DNA of 64,000 nucleotides from Cyclobacterium marinum DSM 745 (GCF_000222485.1 NC_015914.1:5314001-5378000), one strand, 5' to 3'. Numbered from the stretch's first letter, positions 1 to 10,262 are shown. The notes: generated by a model not told the origin, from the sequence alone. Program-made: numbers and translations.

Positions 1-34
1 AATGTTCATTTGCTTATATTTCGCATTTAGGAAG

Positions 35-448
35 TTATGCATTATTGCTATTGAGTACACGTAAATAAACAATAAAAAGCAGACCCGAAAACAAATCAAA
101 TACAGCAACAGACATCGCTAAGATTGAAAACAAGCCATTAAATACGCCTATTGAAACTGCAATAAAGGCCCCAAATTTTTGAAGTGCAGACCATAAGACT
201 ACTTGTTTATTTGTTACAGCACTGTATACCGCATGAATTAGCATTCCTCCAAATAAGGCCATAAACATGCCTACTATGCCAAAGAAATGTGCCGAGGATG
301 CTGTTGGCAATTCCTTCCCAATGAAGCCCAACATAAAAGAAGGGGCTAACATTTGTACCAATCCGGAGATCAGTGTGATAAATGCAACGGCTACCACCAA
401 CAATTCTGTGTACCTAGGAGTCAATCCAAATATTTTTTTTTCAGCCAT
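35..448 (-). CDS. Small four-helix membrane protein, unknown function
   Basis: Encodes about 137 residues made mostly of hydrophobic stretches, consistent with four membrane helices and short loops. I do not recognise the family. The reading frame is open further upstream, but only from a TTG. The ATG at 448 is preferred because it gives the usual short overlap (8 bases) with the end of the preceding gene. It is the last visible gene of a four-gene minus-strand operon with a second small membrane protein, an acetoacetate decarboxylase-like protein and an alpha/beta hydrolase. Its role is therefore probably tied to that metabolic unit, but no function can be assigned from sequence. Confidence 0.7.
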   Translation of the reverse strand: MAEKKIFGLTPRYTELLVVAVAFITLISGLVQMLAPSFMLGFIGKELPTASSAHFFGIVGMFMALFGGMLIHAVYSAVTNKQVVLWSALQKFGAFIAVSIGVFNGLFSILAMSVAVFDLFSGLLFIVYLRVLNSNNA

Positions 449-938
449 TGTATTGGTGCTTTGGTTTTGCTTTTGCAATGAAGAAATACATGGTGATGAG
501 CCACATAATGGTTAGAATAATCCAGCGGACATCGTTAAGAAACATCCATTTATCCAACAATGCTTGCAAGGTGGCCTCATCTGTCAATCCCGCTTTAAAT
601 TGATTGTTAACATCTTCAATATATAACTGCTGCACCAAAACCGGTGCTAAAAGACCCGGGATCCAAGCCAAAGGCACCCATCGAAGCCCTGTCTTCCACT
701 CTGTGATTAGCATTATCACCAATGCCACTGCCATGATAGGAATCGACACAAAGAAAAACTTTGTGGCCAGGTCAGTTTGTGGAATAATGGCATCATAATA
801 ATTTGATAGATTTAAAGTCTTCGGATAATTTGGAAACCAGAAATAATGTAAGGACCAAAACATGCCTAAATAAATAGAAGCACAAAAAAATATGTAAGCA
901 TTATTGATGTCTAATAATGTTTTTTTTAAAGGACTCAT
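441..938 (-). CDS. Small integral membrane protein, unknown function
   Basis: A 165-residue protein with four predicted hydrophobic segments: near residues 15-35, 60-80, 85-105 and 135-155. A soluble-looking stretch of about 30 residues (QFKAGLTDEATLQALLDKW region) lies before the last helix. It has no catalytic motif that I recognise. It starts 15 bases after the acetoacetate decarboxylase-like gene and its stop overlaps the next membrane protein gene by 8 bases, so translation is likely coupled. The pairing of two different small multi-helix proteins suggests a membrane complex or transport/redox role, which is inference from context only. Confidence 0.75.
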   Translation of the reverse strand: MSPLKKTLLDINNAYIFFCASIYLGMFWSLHYFWFPNYPKTLNLSNYYDAIIPQTDLATKFFFVSIPIMAVALVIMLITEWKTGLRWVPLAWIPGLLAPVLVQQLYIEDVNNQFKAGLTDEATLQALLDKWMFLNDVRWIILTIMWLITMYFFIAKAKPKHQYNG

Positions 939-953
939 CTTATAAATTATTTA

Positions 954-1841
954 TTATTTGATACGGTATTTTTCATAATCAGTAATCGAAGGTGGGGCCA
1001 ACCAATCCTCTGAATACCCAAGTGGGAACACTGATTCCAAGCCTTCAGTCATTTCTTTAGGAGGTTCATCATAAGTCATAAACCAGCATTCAAAATGGTC
1101 GTCTAGGATACCGTTGGTTTTCGGCATAAATGTGGTAAAAAATGGATCCGGGTTTATTTCTATGTCCTTTAAGGGTGCAACTTTCGGGTGGTCACCTATG
1201 AAAAGGCTTCCTTTGGCTTTGCCAAAAAGATTAATTCCCGCTTTGGTTTCAAAATAGATATAGGAGGCCATCAACATGTTTCTAAATCTACAATAGTTTG
1301 TTGCCCCAACCTTTAATTTAATTGAAGGAGATTTTGGCTTGTCTATTTCTATTCGAAATGCAAATTGTCCATCTTTTTCGTACTGACTTGTCACCTGATC
1401 ATCAGTAACTTTAAAATCGAGGTTCGCTTTATGTTTGGGCATTCCCCAAATTCCCTTTCCACCTTTCACAGAGATTTCACTGCTTACCGGAAGGTCTAAA
1501 ATATATTGACCCGTCCCATATGGTCCCAATAACAATGTATTTAGAATTCGTGGTGCAGGTTTTGAGCCATGTGTACAGGCGATGGCAATACTGTACTCAA
1601 TGTATTTACCTATACTCGTATCCAGATAATTAATAATAGTGATCATCAGGGCCGCCCTACCATTTGGCAATTTCATTGCATGTATTTCATTTCCCGGCAG
1701 TAAGGCATTGGCTTTTTCCCAGTCACAAGAAAAACCTGCCATCAAGGCGGGAGAATCAGAAGAACTGACAGGCATGGTATAGGGAATACCATCTACAAGT
1801 GCGTACCTACCTGTATAATTTTTTATCCTTTTTGGTGGCAT
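954..1841 (-). CDS. Acetoacetate decarboxylase-like protein
   Basis: A 295-residue protein of the acetoacetate decarboxylase-like superfamily. The clearest match is the segment GKGIWGMPKHKANLDF (about residues 128-143), which corresponds to the active-site region of acetoacetate decarboxylase, where a lysine after Pro forms the Schiff base. Lys136 is in the expected place. The second lysine of the classical PKK pair is His137, and the Arg-Glu just before it in the clostridial enzyme is absent. Many family members are not decarboxylases but aldolase/dehydratase-like or lipid-related enzymes, so the substrate is open. It sits 9 bases downstream of the alpha/beta hydrolase gene in the same operon. 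Confidence 0.75.
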   Translation of the reverse strand: MPPKRIKNYTGRYALVDGIPYTMPVSSSDSPALMAGFSCDWEKANALLPGNEIHAMKLPNGRAALMITIINYLDTSIGKYIEYSIAIACTHGSKPAPRILNTLLLGPYGTGQYILDLPVSSEISVKGGKGIWGMPKHKANLDFKVTDDQVTSQYEKDGQFAFRIEIDKPKSPSIKLKVGATNYCRFRNMLMASYIYFETKAGINLFGKAKGSLFIGDHPKVAPLKDIEINPDPFFTTFMPKTNGILDDHFECWFMTYDEPPKEMTEGLESVFPLGYSEDWLAPPSITDYEKYRIK

Positions 1842-1850
1842 AACGATTTA

Positions 1851-2864
1851 TCATCCAAGTTCAAGTTCATTTATCATTTTGGGAAACACATCTATATGAG
1901 CATTTTTTCCAAAAAACACATCCAAGTGACTGTAATTATCCAATAGATATAGTTTATGCAAACCCGGTTGTAATTTATTCAAATACTCATAAGTGTTTTC
2001 CTGACTTTTAGGCAAAAAACATTTGTTTTGCTTTCCAGCAAATAGTACAAACCTAGCTGATGTCTTTGGCGCTTCTACTGTATAATCCCTTCCTCCCTTT
2101 TCATTTTCTACCAAGGCCCCATTTCTTACACATTTTTGTATGTGATGAAAAAAAGAAAGTGGCACATGAGCAAACTCATACTGGATCCAATTTTTTGTTT
2201 GATCATCTATATTCTCTAATTCCCATAATGCAGGAAACCCTGACCCATAAGTAAAACTAACCATTTTACCCACTAAAGAATCTTTCTCCCAATGTGTAGC
2301 TTTTACTACATTAAGCATCAATCTGGACTTAAAATCAGGGGCTCGCAAACCCCATTGTGGGTCCAGAAATTTAAAAAACTTACTCACCATAGGCACGAGT
2401 AAATTCAATTTAATGCCGGAATAAAAGGGAACCACAGGATGTAAAGAAACCGCATTGCTAATGATTAACTTCACTTCCGGAATAAGCCCTAAAATTGAGG
2501 AAATCATAAAACTAGTACTTCCTTGACAATGAATAATGGCCTTTATTTCTTTCGCTCCTGTCATCTCTATCACCTTTCTCACAGCCGCAGGGTGATCATA
2601 TTGTGCCACTTGATCCAAATTCCATTCATTGGGCTCAAATTGAATACTTCCTCTCCAGTTTTCTAACCATACATCGTAGCCAGCAGATTCCAAAGCATAT
2701 ATAATATTATTCTTGGATGGTGGATTGAATATATTACTACTCACCCCGGCACCATGCACCAAAAGCACAGGACCTTTGGTGACATTGGAAGACTTTAGAT
2801 GCTTCAGGTCACAGTGGAAGCCATCCAAAGATTCAAAAGTTATGGTCTCAAAATAATGGCTCAT
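1851..2864 (-). CDS. Alpha/beta hydrolase with Cys nucleophile elbow
   Basis: A 337-residue alpha/beta hydrolase, first gene of a four-gene operon. The oxyanion-hole strand is LLVHGAG (residues 34-40). The nucleophile elbow reads IHCQGST, so Cys113 stands where most esterases have Ser. The C-terminal His motif is YSHLDVFFGKNA. This arrangement (HCxGS, xxCFLP, GHxDxxFGKNA) resembles the hydrolase domain that occurs next to or fused with GMC oxidoreductases/cholesterol oxidases. The acid position (NDCFLP in those relatives as I recall them) reads NKCFLP here. A lipophilic ester, thioester or lactone substrate is possible but unproven. No signal peptide is visible. Confidence 0.8.
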   Translation of the reverse strand: MSHYFETITFESLDGFHCDLKHLKSSNVTKGPVLLVHGAGVSSNIFNPPSKNNIIYALESAGYDVWLENWRGSIQFEPNEWNLDQVAQYDHPAAVRKVIEMTGAKEIKAIIHCQGSTSFMISSILGLIPEVKLIISNAVSLHPVVPFYSGIKLNLLVPMVSKFFKFLDPQWGLRAPDFKSRLMLNVVKATHWEKDSLVGKMVSFTYGSGFPALWELENIDDQTKNWIQYEFAHVPLSFFHHIQKCVRNGALVENEKGGRDYTVEAPKTSARFVLFAGKQNKCFLPKSQENTYEYLNKLQPGLHKLYLLDNYSHLDVFFGKNAHIDVFPKMINELELG

Positions 2865-3434
2865 GTATAAAATTTTATCTTCATAAATTTAACAAAATAA
2901 AATTAACATCAAATGACTTTTATTAAAAAAAATAACTAAAAATACTCAATAATATGCTATTTATATATTTATTTTTGGAGATAAACAATTATCCGAAGAT
3001 TGGTTTAATAATACTTGGATTGGCTTAATTTTGAAATTTTTTAAAAACAAACTTATCCCTTTCTATTTTCTAAAGTACGCCTAAGAACATTCTGGTTTTT
3101 AATTCCAAGTTGCTGAAAATTGAATGCCAATCACTTCATAAAAATTGACTTAAAAAATAGCTTGGATATGGCTATTGCTAAACCGTGAAATCGTTTAAAT
3201 ATTAATCTCTTTAAAATGGTATCAAGGGGAAAATGTTCAACCAGCCCTATATTGGAAAATTGAATAAGTACCTCCTTCCCGGATGATACCAATAGGATTT
3301 CCTGTGCATTTACCGGGATGTTTGAAACAGCAAAGCAAATAAAATGCTTGGAAATTAAAGTTTAGCTTCGGATTGTCTATTGGATACTTTGGGATAATTG
3401 TCTAAATAAAAATTTAAGTTTACCCGTAAACACA
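2865..3434. other. Intergenic region, 570 bp
   Basis: AT-rich spacer between the priA stop and the start of the hydrolase operon. It must hold the promoter of that operon near 2870-2960, but I could not find a clean TTG/TAnnTTTG pair. No ORF with good coding character, no tRNA and no convincing terminator hairpin was seen. Confidence 0.5.
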
Positions 3435-5948
3435 TTAAGATGGATCTACATCCACTAAAAATCTAACTGATCGAAAACGTTTATCTCCATGCAATTCTGA
3501 AATCTTCTGGGCCATTTCATGCTTAAAATGTTCTTGTGCTTGTGTACTTCTTTCAAGTTTAATCCATATTTCGAAATGGAATAAATTTTTAATTTTACCT
3601 ATCAAGGCTTTTTCCGGGCCTAGAATTATCTTTCTACCCTCTATTTCTACGAGTAGATTTTTTAATTGGAAAGCAGCTGTTTCTGTAATTTTAAAATCTT
3701 TATGCTTGACTACAATTTTAATATTTTTGACGAATGGAGGGTAATAAAACTGCCGCCTTTCTCCCATTTCCTGTTGATAGAATTCAGTATACTTACCTTC
3801 TATTATATGATTGAAAATCAATTGATCAGGTCTTCTTGTTTGAACAATTACATTACCTGTTTTATTGCGTCTCCCCGCTCTTCCTGCTACTTGAGTAATT
3901 TGTTGGAAAGCCCTTTCACCTGACCTAAAATCAGGGTAAAATAAAATTCGATCAGCATCAACAATTCCTACCAAAGAAACCCTGTCAAAATCAAGTCCTT
4001 TGGTTATCATTTGAGTCCCAACCAGAATATCAACATTGCCGGAACCAAATTCCTCTAAAATCTTTTGGTAGCCGTATTTACTACGTGTGGTATCCAAGTC
4101 CATTCTTAGAATTCTAGCTTCCGGAAATAATAGAGAAAGATTCTCCTCTATTCTTTCGGTACCGGAACCAACAGTAGTGATTTTCTCACTCCCACACGCC
4201 TGGCATTTATTGGGTACCTTTTCTTTAAACCCACAGTAATGACATCTCAATTCATTTTGGTATTGATGGTAAGTCAAACTCACATCGCAATGTTCGCATT
4301 CAGGAATCCAACCACATTCTTCACAAGAAATATAGGGGGCATATCCTCTCCTATTTTGAAAGATAAGCACTTGCTCTTGATTATTGAGTGCCTCTTGAAT
4401 TTTCTCTCTCATCAGTCTTGTAAAATCCAATTTGAGCAAGTTCTTTTTTTTGTCTTTTAGAATGTCTGCGAGATGAAAATGCGGCAATTCCGCTCCTCCA
4501 TAGCGTTTGTCCATTTTTACATATCCGTATTTACCAGTTTGAGCATTATAAAAGCTTTCAAAAGCCGGTGTAGCCGTTCCCAAAACCGTTTTTGCCTGAT
4601 GCAACCAAGCTAACATAAGGGCTGCATCTCGTGCATGAAATCGAGGTGCAGGATCAAATTGTTTATAGGATGATTCATGTTCCTCATCTACTATTACCAA
4701 ACCCAAACTATCAAAGGGTAAGAATAAAGATGACCTTACACCAATAATGAAATTGTACTTACCTGATAATACTCCTTGCCAAACATCAACCCTCTCATTG
4801 TCTGAATATCGGGAATGAAAAATACCCATCGTATCACCAAAAACCTTTTGTAACCTTGAAACCAAATGTGTAGTCAACGCAATCTCCGGCAACAAGAGCA
4901 GTACTTGAGAACCACTATCTAAAACCTCATTGATTAATTTTATGTAAATTTCTGTTTTACCTGAGCCGGTAATACCATGGAGAAGCACAGTAGATTTGGT
5001 GCCAAATTCATGTTGTATGGATTCATAGGCCTCCAATTGATCTTGAGAAAGTTCGATGGATTTCTCTTCAACCTTAATGGGATCAAACCGACTAATTTTA
5101 ATTTTAAAAGTTTCAAACACCTTATTTTTCACCAGTGTATCAATCGATGAAGAAGAACACCCTGCATCTGTCAACACCTTTTTTGCTAAGCCCTGTTCAT
5201 TAAGAGCTTGGTCATTAAAAACAGGTACTTGTTGAAGGTATTTGAGCAGCACATTTTCTTGTTTTACTTTACCTTTGATTTTTTCGAATAGCTCATTTAA
5301 CTTATGACTTTCAGATAAGTATTCTGGAGAAAATCGCACCCTGGTTTCTATTTTGGGGCTGTATTTTTCCTTTACGGATTCATAAACAAGAATAGCCTTT
5401 TTTGCCAAAAGGCTTTTTATGATTTTATGCAGGTCTTTAGCCGCCACCAGTGGCTCAAGCTGATCTACATTCATCTCCGGATTTTTCTCTAACGCTTCTA
5501 AAATCACCAATTCCCTTTCATCCATCGGAAAACTAGGATTCTCTAGATCAAAATCAGGGTGAATTTGAACCTTACTTTCAGTGGAAAGTTTTAAACCACT
5601 TGGCAATGCTGCATTCATAACTTCACCAATATGGCAGCAATAATACCCCGCCATCCAGCCCCAAAACTTTATTTGTAATGCATTGACAATAGGAAAATCA
5701 TCCAGCAAATCAAGTATAGGTTTTGCCTTATAGGCCTCAGGAGCCTTTTGATGAACTTTGGCCACAATCCCCGTTAGAATCCTTTTTTTTCCAAATTGAA
5801 CCATTACCCTATATCCAATTCCAATCTCATCCTGAATTTCAGGATCCACACTATAAGTGAATGAACGAGGTATAGGTACAGGAAGGATAATGTCTGCAAA
5901 CAGGGTTTTATTTGTTGAAGGGTAGCTATGTCCAAAGAGATCTTCCAC
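3435..5948 (-). CDS. priA: Primosomal protein N' (replication restart helicase PriA)
   Basis: An 837-residue superfamily 2 DNA helicase that reloads the replisome at stalled forks. The N-terminal 3'-DNA-binding domain covers about residues 15-110. The helicase core starts near residue 300, with Walker A GITGSGKTEIY (about 327-337) and the DEEH motif (VDEEHESSYK). A zinc-binding block with paired cysteines (CEECGW, CEHC, CHYCGF, CQACG) is inserted before the last helicase motifs, as in all PriA proteins. TQMITKGLDFD and QVAGRAGR are motifs V and VI. Length is slightly above the E. coli protein, as usual in Bacteroidota. It is third in a minus-strand run with the DUF255 and GSCFA genes. Confidence 0.97.
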   Translation of the reverse strand: MEDLFGHSYPSTNKTLFADIILPVPIPRSFTYSVDPEIQDEIGIGYRVMVQFGKKRILTGIVAKVHQKAPEAYKAKPILDLLDDFPIVNALQIKFWGWMAGYYCCHIGEVMNAALPSGLKLSTESKVQIHPDFDLENPSFPMDERELVILEALEKNPEMNVDQLEPLVAAKDLHKIIKSLLAKKAILVYESVKEKYSPKIETRVRFSPEYLSESHKLNELFEKIKGKVKQENVLLKYLQQVPVFNDQALNEQGLAKKVLTDAGCSSSSIDTLVKNKVFETFKIKISRFDPIKVEEKSIELSQDQLEAYESIQHEFGTKSTVLLHGITGSGKTEIYIKLINEVLDSGSQVLLLLPEIALTTHLVSRLQKVFGDTMGIFHSRYSDNERVDVWQGVLSGKYNFIIGVRSSLFLPFDSLGLVIVDEEHESSYKQFDPAPRFHARDAALMLAWLHQAKTVLGTATPAFESFYNAQTGKYGYVKMDKRYGGAELPHFHLADILKDKKKNLLKLDFTRLMREKIQEALNNQEQVLIFQNRRGYAPYISCEECGWIPECEHCDVSLTYHQYQNELRCHYCGFKEKVPNKCQACGSEKITTVGSGTERIEENLSLLFPEARILRMDLDTTRSKYGYQKILEEFGSGNVDILVGTQMITKGLDFDRVSLVGIVDADRILFYPDFRSGERAFQQITQVAGRAGRRNKTGNVIVQTRRPDQLIFNHIIEGKYTEFYQQEMGERRQFYYPPFVKNIKIVVKHKDFKITETAAFQLKNLLVEIEGRKIILGPEKALIGKIKNLFHFEIWIKLERSTQAQEHFKHEMAQKISELHGDKRFRSVRFLVDVDPS

Positions 5949-5963
5949 TATTAGTCTTATTGT

Positions 5964-8012
5964 TTAAGTGTTGGGCAATTTTGGCAGTTGGCGAATGGCA
6001 GCATCAATGGTCTCAACAGGTTGTTTGCAGGTCTTGTTAAAGCAAACGTAAAAAGTGGTTTTACCTCCCACTTTATCCGCCAATATTGGAAGTACATCAG
6101 TTGTTTTAACTTCAGCAGCAATAATAATATTGGGGTGATAGGTTTTCTGAAATGATAAGCCCAAAGTACTTGCCTCCTTGCCTGCAATTACAATTTCAGC
6201 CGTCGGTACTGATTGCTCTAAATAAAAGCTTGCCCAATTGGCTAGAAAATCAGGTTCTTTTATCAACATATCGCTGACCAACTGTAACATGCTTTTTGCT
6301 TGCGCAAGATAAGTATCATTGTATAAATAAAGCCCCAACTGGTGAAGATTTCTTGCCATTACTGAGTTAGAGGAGGGGATTACATTGTCAAATAGTTCCT
6401 TCTTATTGGCTATCAACTTTTCAATTTTAGGATCGTTAAAATAAAACATCTCATCTTCCTCATCGTGAAAATTACGCAAAACCCTTTGTGCCAATAATTC
6501 TGCTCTTCTAAGCCAGAATGAGTCAAATGAAATTTTATAAAGCGAAATAAAAGATTGAATAACAGCCGCATAATCCTCCAAAAAAGCCGGGGTATAGGCT
6601 TGTCCCCCTTTGTAACTTCTATACAATTCATTTTCAATAACCATATGATGCCAAATGAAATTACCGGTTCTTACAGCGGTATTTCTAATTTCTTCCTCAC
6701 CTAAGGCCAAGTAGGCATCACACAAGCCTTTGATTACCCAACCATTCCATCCACTAATGATTTTATCATCCAATCCCGGCCGGGTCCTTGATTCCCTTTT
6801 TTCTTTGAGTTTTAGTTTTACTTCTCGCAATTTTGAAAGCAAAGCTTCTTGCGTAAAACCAAAGTTTTCACCAACTTCAACATAAGGTAGGGTCTGATAA
6901 AGTATATTTTTTCCGGCTTCCCAATTCCCTTGCTCTTTAATACCGTATAATTGACAAAACCAATTTAAATCATCCCCTAACAGATCCTTCAACTCAGAGA
7001 ATGTCCAAGTATAAAACCTCCCTTCTTCACCATCACTGTCGGCATCTAATGCTGAATAAAAACCCATTTCAGGGCCACACATATCATTAAGTAACCAGCT
7101 TATCGTTTCAGTAATTTTTTCTCTAAAAAGTGCATTCGCACTGTATTGGTAAGCTTTGCTATACAGGCTTAGCAACTGCCCGTTGTCGTAAAGCATTTTT
7201 TCAAAATGAGGGGCAAACCACTCTCCATCTACGCTATACCGGCAAAAACCTCCCCCAAGGTGATCATAAATGCCTCCCATAGCCATTTTTTCCAAGGTAA
7301 AACAAACCTTTTCACCCAAGTCTTCATGATCATCTAAAATGGCCATGTCCAATAAAAAACTCCATATAACAGGCATTGGAAACTTAGGTACTCTTTTCAT
7401 CCCTCCCCATACCGGGTCAATTTTACCTATAAGGTCTTTGGCAATCTGCCTTATGGTTTCAGGGAAAAATTTTGATTTTCCTTTCTTTAAACCATATTTT
7501 TCTATCACAGAACGCTCAATACTTTGGCCAAAACCCTCTGCACTCTTTACTAGATCATCGTATTGTTGGGAAAAAGCCTGAGCAACTCCTGAAAGCACTT
7601 GTATCCATTGTTCTTTTGAAAAATAGGTTCCACCATAAAAAGGTTTCTGATTGGGAAGCAAAAATACATTTAGTGGCCAGCCCCCCTGCAAGCCCATGAC
7701 TTGTACAGCCTCCATATATATATTATCCAAATCGGGGCGTTCTTCCCTATCAATTTTTATACAAATAAAATGTGCGTTCATCAACTTAGCTACATCTTTG
7801 GCTTCAAAGCTTTCCCCTTCCATAACATGACACCAATGACAAGCTGAATATCCAATACTAACGAGTATAGGCTTGTTCTCAAGTTTCGCTTTTTCTAGGG
7901 CTTCTTTTGACCAAGGGTACCATTCCACCGGATTATAGGCATGTTGTTGTAAATATATACTTTTACTTTTTATGAGATGATTCGCTTTCATAACTTCGGT
8001 ATGTCTAATCAT
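5964..8012 (-). CDS. Thioredoxin domain-containing protein (DUF255/YyaL family)
   Basis: A 682-residue member of the YyaL/SSP411 family. An N-terminal thioredoxin-like domain (DUF255) contains ACHWCHVM, with the CxxC-type cysteines at residues 58 and 61. It is followed by an (alpha/alpha)6-barrel like that of N-acylglucosamine epimerases/cellobiose-type isomerases. Motifs such as [17 protein letters not shown] and [10 protein letters not shown] are typical of the family. The biochemical function is not established. The ATG at 8012 overlaps the stop of the upstream GSCFA gene (ATGA), and priA follows after 15 bases, so the three genes form an operon. A second in-frame ATG seven codons later is an alternative start. 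Confidence 0.93.
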   Translation of the reverse strand: MIRHTEVMKANHLIKSKSIYLQQHAYNPVEWYPWSKEALEKAKLENKPILVSIGYSACHWCHVMEGESFEAKDVAKLMNAHFICIKIDREERPDLDNIYMEAVQVMGLQGGWPLNVFLLPNQKPFYGGTYFSKEQWIQVLSGVAQAFSQQYDDLVKSAEGFGQSIERSVIEKYGLKKGKSKFFPETIRQIAKDLIGKIDPVWGGMKRVPKFPMPVIWSFLLDMAILDDHEDLGEKVCFTLEKMAMGGIYDHLGGGFCRYSVDGEWFAPHFEKMLYDNGQLLSLYSKAYQYSANALFREKITETISWLLNDMCGPEMGFYSALDADSDGEEGRFYTWTFSELKDLLGDDLNWFCQLYGIKEQGNWEAGKNILYQTLPYVEVGENFGFTQEALLSKLREVKLKLKEKRESRTRPGLDDKIISGWNGWVIKGLCDAYLALGEEEIRNTAVRTGNFIWHHMVIENELYRSYKGGQAYTPAFLEDYAAVIQSFISLYKISFDSFWLRRAELLAQRVLRNFHDEEDEMFYFNDPKIEKLIANKKELFDNVIPSSNSVMARNLHQLGLYLYNDTYLAQAKSMLQLVSDMLIKEPDFLANWASFYLEQSVPTAEIVIAGKEASTLGLSFQKTYHPNIIIAAEVKTTDVLPILADKVGGKTTFYVCFNKTCKQPVETIDAAIRQLPKLPNT

Positions 8013-8995
8013 TTAAACAACATAAGTTGTTCTTTTATGGATCGTTTTTCCAAAGTAAAATCGAGGTTTTCAGGCATCAAAGAAATCAATTCTTGTAGTT
8101 TTAATAGAAAACTATAATGCGCCTGAGATTGAGGATTGAATGGACGATGATTAAGGTTACGTTGGATTTGATCTACATGCTGAATCAATTCTTTGGTTTC
8201 GTCGTTGAAAAAAGCAGTCTGAAATTGCTCCCAAATATACTCCTCGGCCATGGTACTAGGATGAATCATATCATCTTTATAAAAGCGGTAATCCCTGAGA
8301 TCATCCATCATAATTTCATAGGCTGGAAAATAGTAAATCTCCGGATAGGCTGCGACCAATTGGTGGCAAAGGACATTTAATAGGCTTTTGCTCAGCTGAT
8401 TTTGTGTAATTCCATCTTTGATATGCCTCACCGGACTCACTGTTAAAACCACCTGAATTTTTGGATTGATCAGGAGAATCCTTTGGTAAAAAGCATTGAA
8501 ACCATCCAGCATTTCACTTAAACCCAATAGGCTTTTTGAGAAATATTTTTGGGGCTGTTTGTGGCAATTTGCCACAGAACTTCCATTTTCTAATAAGCGA
8601 TAAACAAAGGCGGTACCTAAGGTTATAAATATATGAGTAGCAGATTCAAGTTTCGCATTCACCTTTGACTGAGTTTCCTCAATTTTTTTTTCCAGTGCTT
8701 CGATTGAAGTATCACTGAAGGAAGAATGAAGCTGGTAATGAAAAAAATGATCATGTCTATTCAAGTACAAGTCGGCATCTAAAGGCTTACCCGTAATTGT
8801 CTTTACCAAGAGATTAAAAATAGAATCCGGGTTAAATGTTGTCCCATAAGGATTTACCAAAGTATTGAATTTACTGTGAAGTAACCTTTCTCCTATTACT
8901 TCTGAAAAGCAAGATCCTATGGTAATTATATTTGAAGAATGGTTAATTCCTTTTTCACATTCCTTAAAGCGGAAAGTAGTTCTAAAACTTTTCAT
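8009..8995 (-). CDS. GSCFA domain-containing protein
   Basis: A protein of about 328 residues with the GSCFA domain (PF08885) named after its motif: [14 protein letters not shown] near the N-terminus, where Ser/Cys lie in an SGNH/GDSL-hydrolase-like block I. Later motifs are [25 protein letters not shown] and [16 protein letters not shown]; the Asp/His pair of the last would complete an SGNH-type catalytic triad. This suggests an esterase or acyl-transfer activity on a carbohydrate or lipid, by family analogy. The frame opens with a TTG at 9007, but the ATG at 8995 is the more likely start. Its stop overlaps the next gene's ATG. Confidence 0.9.
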   Translation of the reverse strand: MKSFRTTFRFKECEKGINHSSNIITIGSCFSEVIGERLLHSKFNTLVNPYGTTFNPDSIFNLLVKTITGKPLDADLYLNRHDHFFHYQLHSSFSDTSIEALEKKIEETQSKVNAKLESATHIFITLGTAFVYRLLENGSSVANCHKQPQKYFSKSLLGLSEMLDGFNAFYQRILLINPKIQVVLTVSPVRHIKDGITQNQLSKSLLNVLCHQLVAAYPEIYYFPAYEIMMDDLRDYRFYKDDMIHPSTMAEEYIWEQFQTAFFNDETKELIQHVDQIQRNLNHRPFNPQSQAHYSFLLKLQELISLMPENLDFTLEKRSIKEQLMLFK

Positions 8996-9230
8996 TGGTA
9001 CAATCAATTAAATAAAATGACCTAAACTTAGGGTCAGAATCAATGATCAAATTAACGAAAATATGAGGGAATGGAAACCAAAGTTAAAAAGGAATCTTTA
9101 TTTATATTATCAACAACCATATCCTGTAATAAATATAGATAATAAATATTTTTTACGTAAAATTTCAATATTTAATAATTATTGATAATATTGTTGAAAG
9201 ATTTACTATAACCTTTAACAAATTAAGAAA

Positions 9231-9479
9231 ATGGATTCAGCACTTTTAGAAAAATCTGTAGAGCACACCATCGAAAAACTTAACAAATTAAAAATCAATG
9301 AAGATTTAGCAGCTGAGTTAAAATGGTGCTTGGGTAGTTATCGGTTTGACCACAATCCTGATGGTCTAAAAATGAAATCAATGCTTGCATTGGAACTTTT
9401 GAAGGAGGTAAAAAGTAAGAGCAGTCGTTCTGTTTCAAAAAAGCTAATAGCGGATCTGGAGAAAGCTATTGTAAACTAA
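9231..9479 (+). CDS. Small conserved-looking helical protein, unknown function
   Basis: An 82-residue charged, probably all-helical protein with an ATG start and its own terminator immediately after the stop. It has no recognisable domain, signal peptide or membrane segment. The Lys/Glu-rich composition, the lack of rare-codon or frameshift signs, and its independent position between two minus-strand operons make it a real gene rather than a chance ORF. I believe similar short proteins occur next to ribosomal protein operons in related Bacteroidota, but I cannot check this here. Function unknown. Confidence 0.7.
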   Translation: MDSALLEKSVEHTIEKLNKLKINEDLAAELKWCLGSYRFDHNPDGLKMKSMLALELLKEVKSKSSRSVSKKLIADLEKAIVN

Positions 9480-9508
9480 AAAAGCCAGGAAAAACCTGGC
9501 TTTTTCTA
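9479..9508. terminator. Bidirectional rho-independent terminator
   Basis: A perfect stem AGCCAGG (9483-9489) / CCTGGCT (9495-9501) with an A5 loop is flanked by A-rich and T-rich runs on both sides. It lies between the convergent 82-residue gene (stop 9479) and rplI (stop 9529) and can serve both. Confidence 0.85.
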
Positions 9509-9528
9509 ATTAATATTGTTAGAAATAA

Positions 9529-9972
9529 CTATTCAGCTACAACTACAAACTTCACGTTGGTTTTAACTTCTCTGTGAAGGTCAATTTCAGCTTCATATTC
9601 TCCTGAAGTAGTAACCGGCTGATTGATAGAGATTTTCTTACGATCGATATCAATGCTCTTTTCTGCCAAAGCATCAGAAAGTTGCAAAGTAGTAACTTTT
9701 CCAAAAATCTTTCCGGAATCGCCTATTTTCGCTTTAATTTCTAAAGTGATGCTTTCTAACTTAGCCGCTACAGCTTCTGCTTCAGTTTTAATTTTTTCTG
9801 CTTTATGAGCCGCTTGCTTTATATTTTCTTGCAAGATCTTCTTGTTTGAAGAGGTTGCAAGTAAAGCAAAGCCCTGAGGAATTAGGTAATTTCTTCCGTA
9901 ACCTGGTTTCACATCTACCAAGTCATTTTTATACCCTAGTCCTTTTATATCTGTTTTTAAGATAACTTCCAT
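9529..9972 (-). CDS. rplI: 50S ribosomal protein L9
   Basis: A 147-residue protein with the L9 N-terminal signature GYGRNYLIPQGFAL (residues 24-37), the long connecting helix (about 40-75, Lys/Ala/Glu-rich) and the C-terminal rRNA-binding domain (SGKIFGKVTTLQLSDAL). It binds 23S rRNA near the L1 stalk. Third gene of the rpsF-rpsR-rplI operon, an order conserved across bacteria. The spacing from rpsR is 38 bases. Confidence 0.98.
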   Translation of the reverse strand: MEVILKTDIKGLGYKNDLVDVKPGYGRNYLIPQGFALLATSSNKKILQENIKQAAHKAEKIKTEAEAVAAKLESITLEIKAKIGDSGKIFGKVTTLQLSDALAEKSIDIDRKKISINQPVTTSGEYEAEIDLHREVKTNVKFVVVAE

Positions 9973-10010
9973 TGTTATAATATTTTATTAGGTGAAGGAT
10001 TACAGACTAA

Positions 10011-10262
10011 CTATTTCAAGCCGTCTGCTACGTAAGGCAATAATGCCAAATGTCTGGCTTTTTTAATGGCCTGAGCAACCTTTCTCTGAAATTTCGCAGA
10101 GTTACCTGTCAATCTTCTAGGAAGAATTTTACCTTGTTCGTTCACAAATTTAAGCAAGAAGTTAGGATCTTTGTAATCGATATACTTGATACCTAATTTT
10201 CTAAACCTACAGTATTTTTTTCTGTTTTGCTCTCTGTTGATTGGTTCGTTTTTTAATGTCAT
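10011..10262 (-). CDS. rpsR: 30S ribosomal protein S18
   Basis: An 83-residue S18 with the conserved core [17 protein letters not shown] and the rRNA-binding segment [18 protein letters not shown], followed by [14 protein letters not shown]. It forms a heterodimer with S6 on the 30S platform, and it overlaps the upstream rpsF gene by 4 bases, consistent with coupled translation of the two partners. It keeps only one of the zinc-ligand cysteines found in some S18 proteins (Cys18), so it is a zinc-free form. Confidence 0.98.
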   Translation of the reverse strand: MTLKNEPINREQNRKKYCRFRKLGIKYIDYKDPNFLLKFVNEQGKILPRRLTGNSAKFQRKVAQAIKKARHLALLPYVADGLK

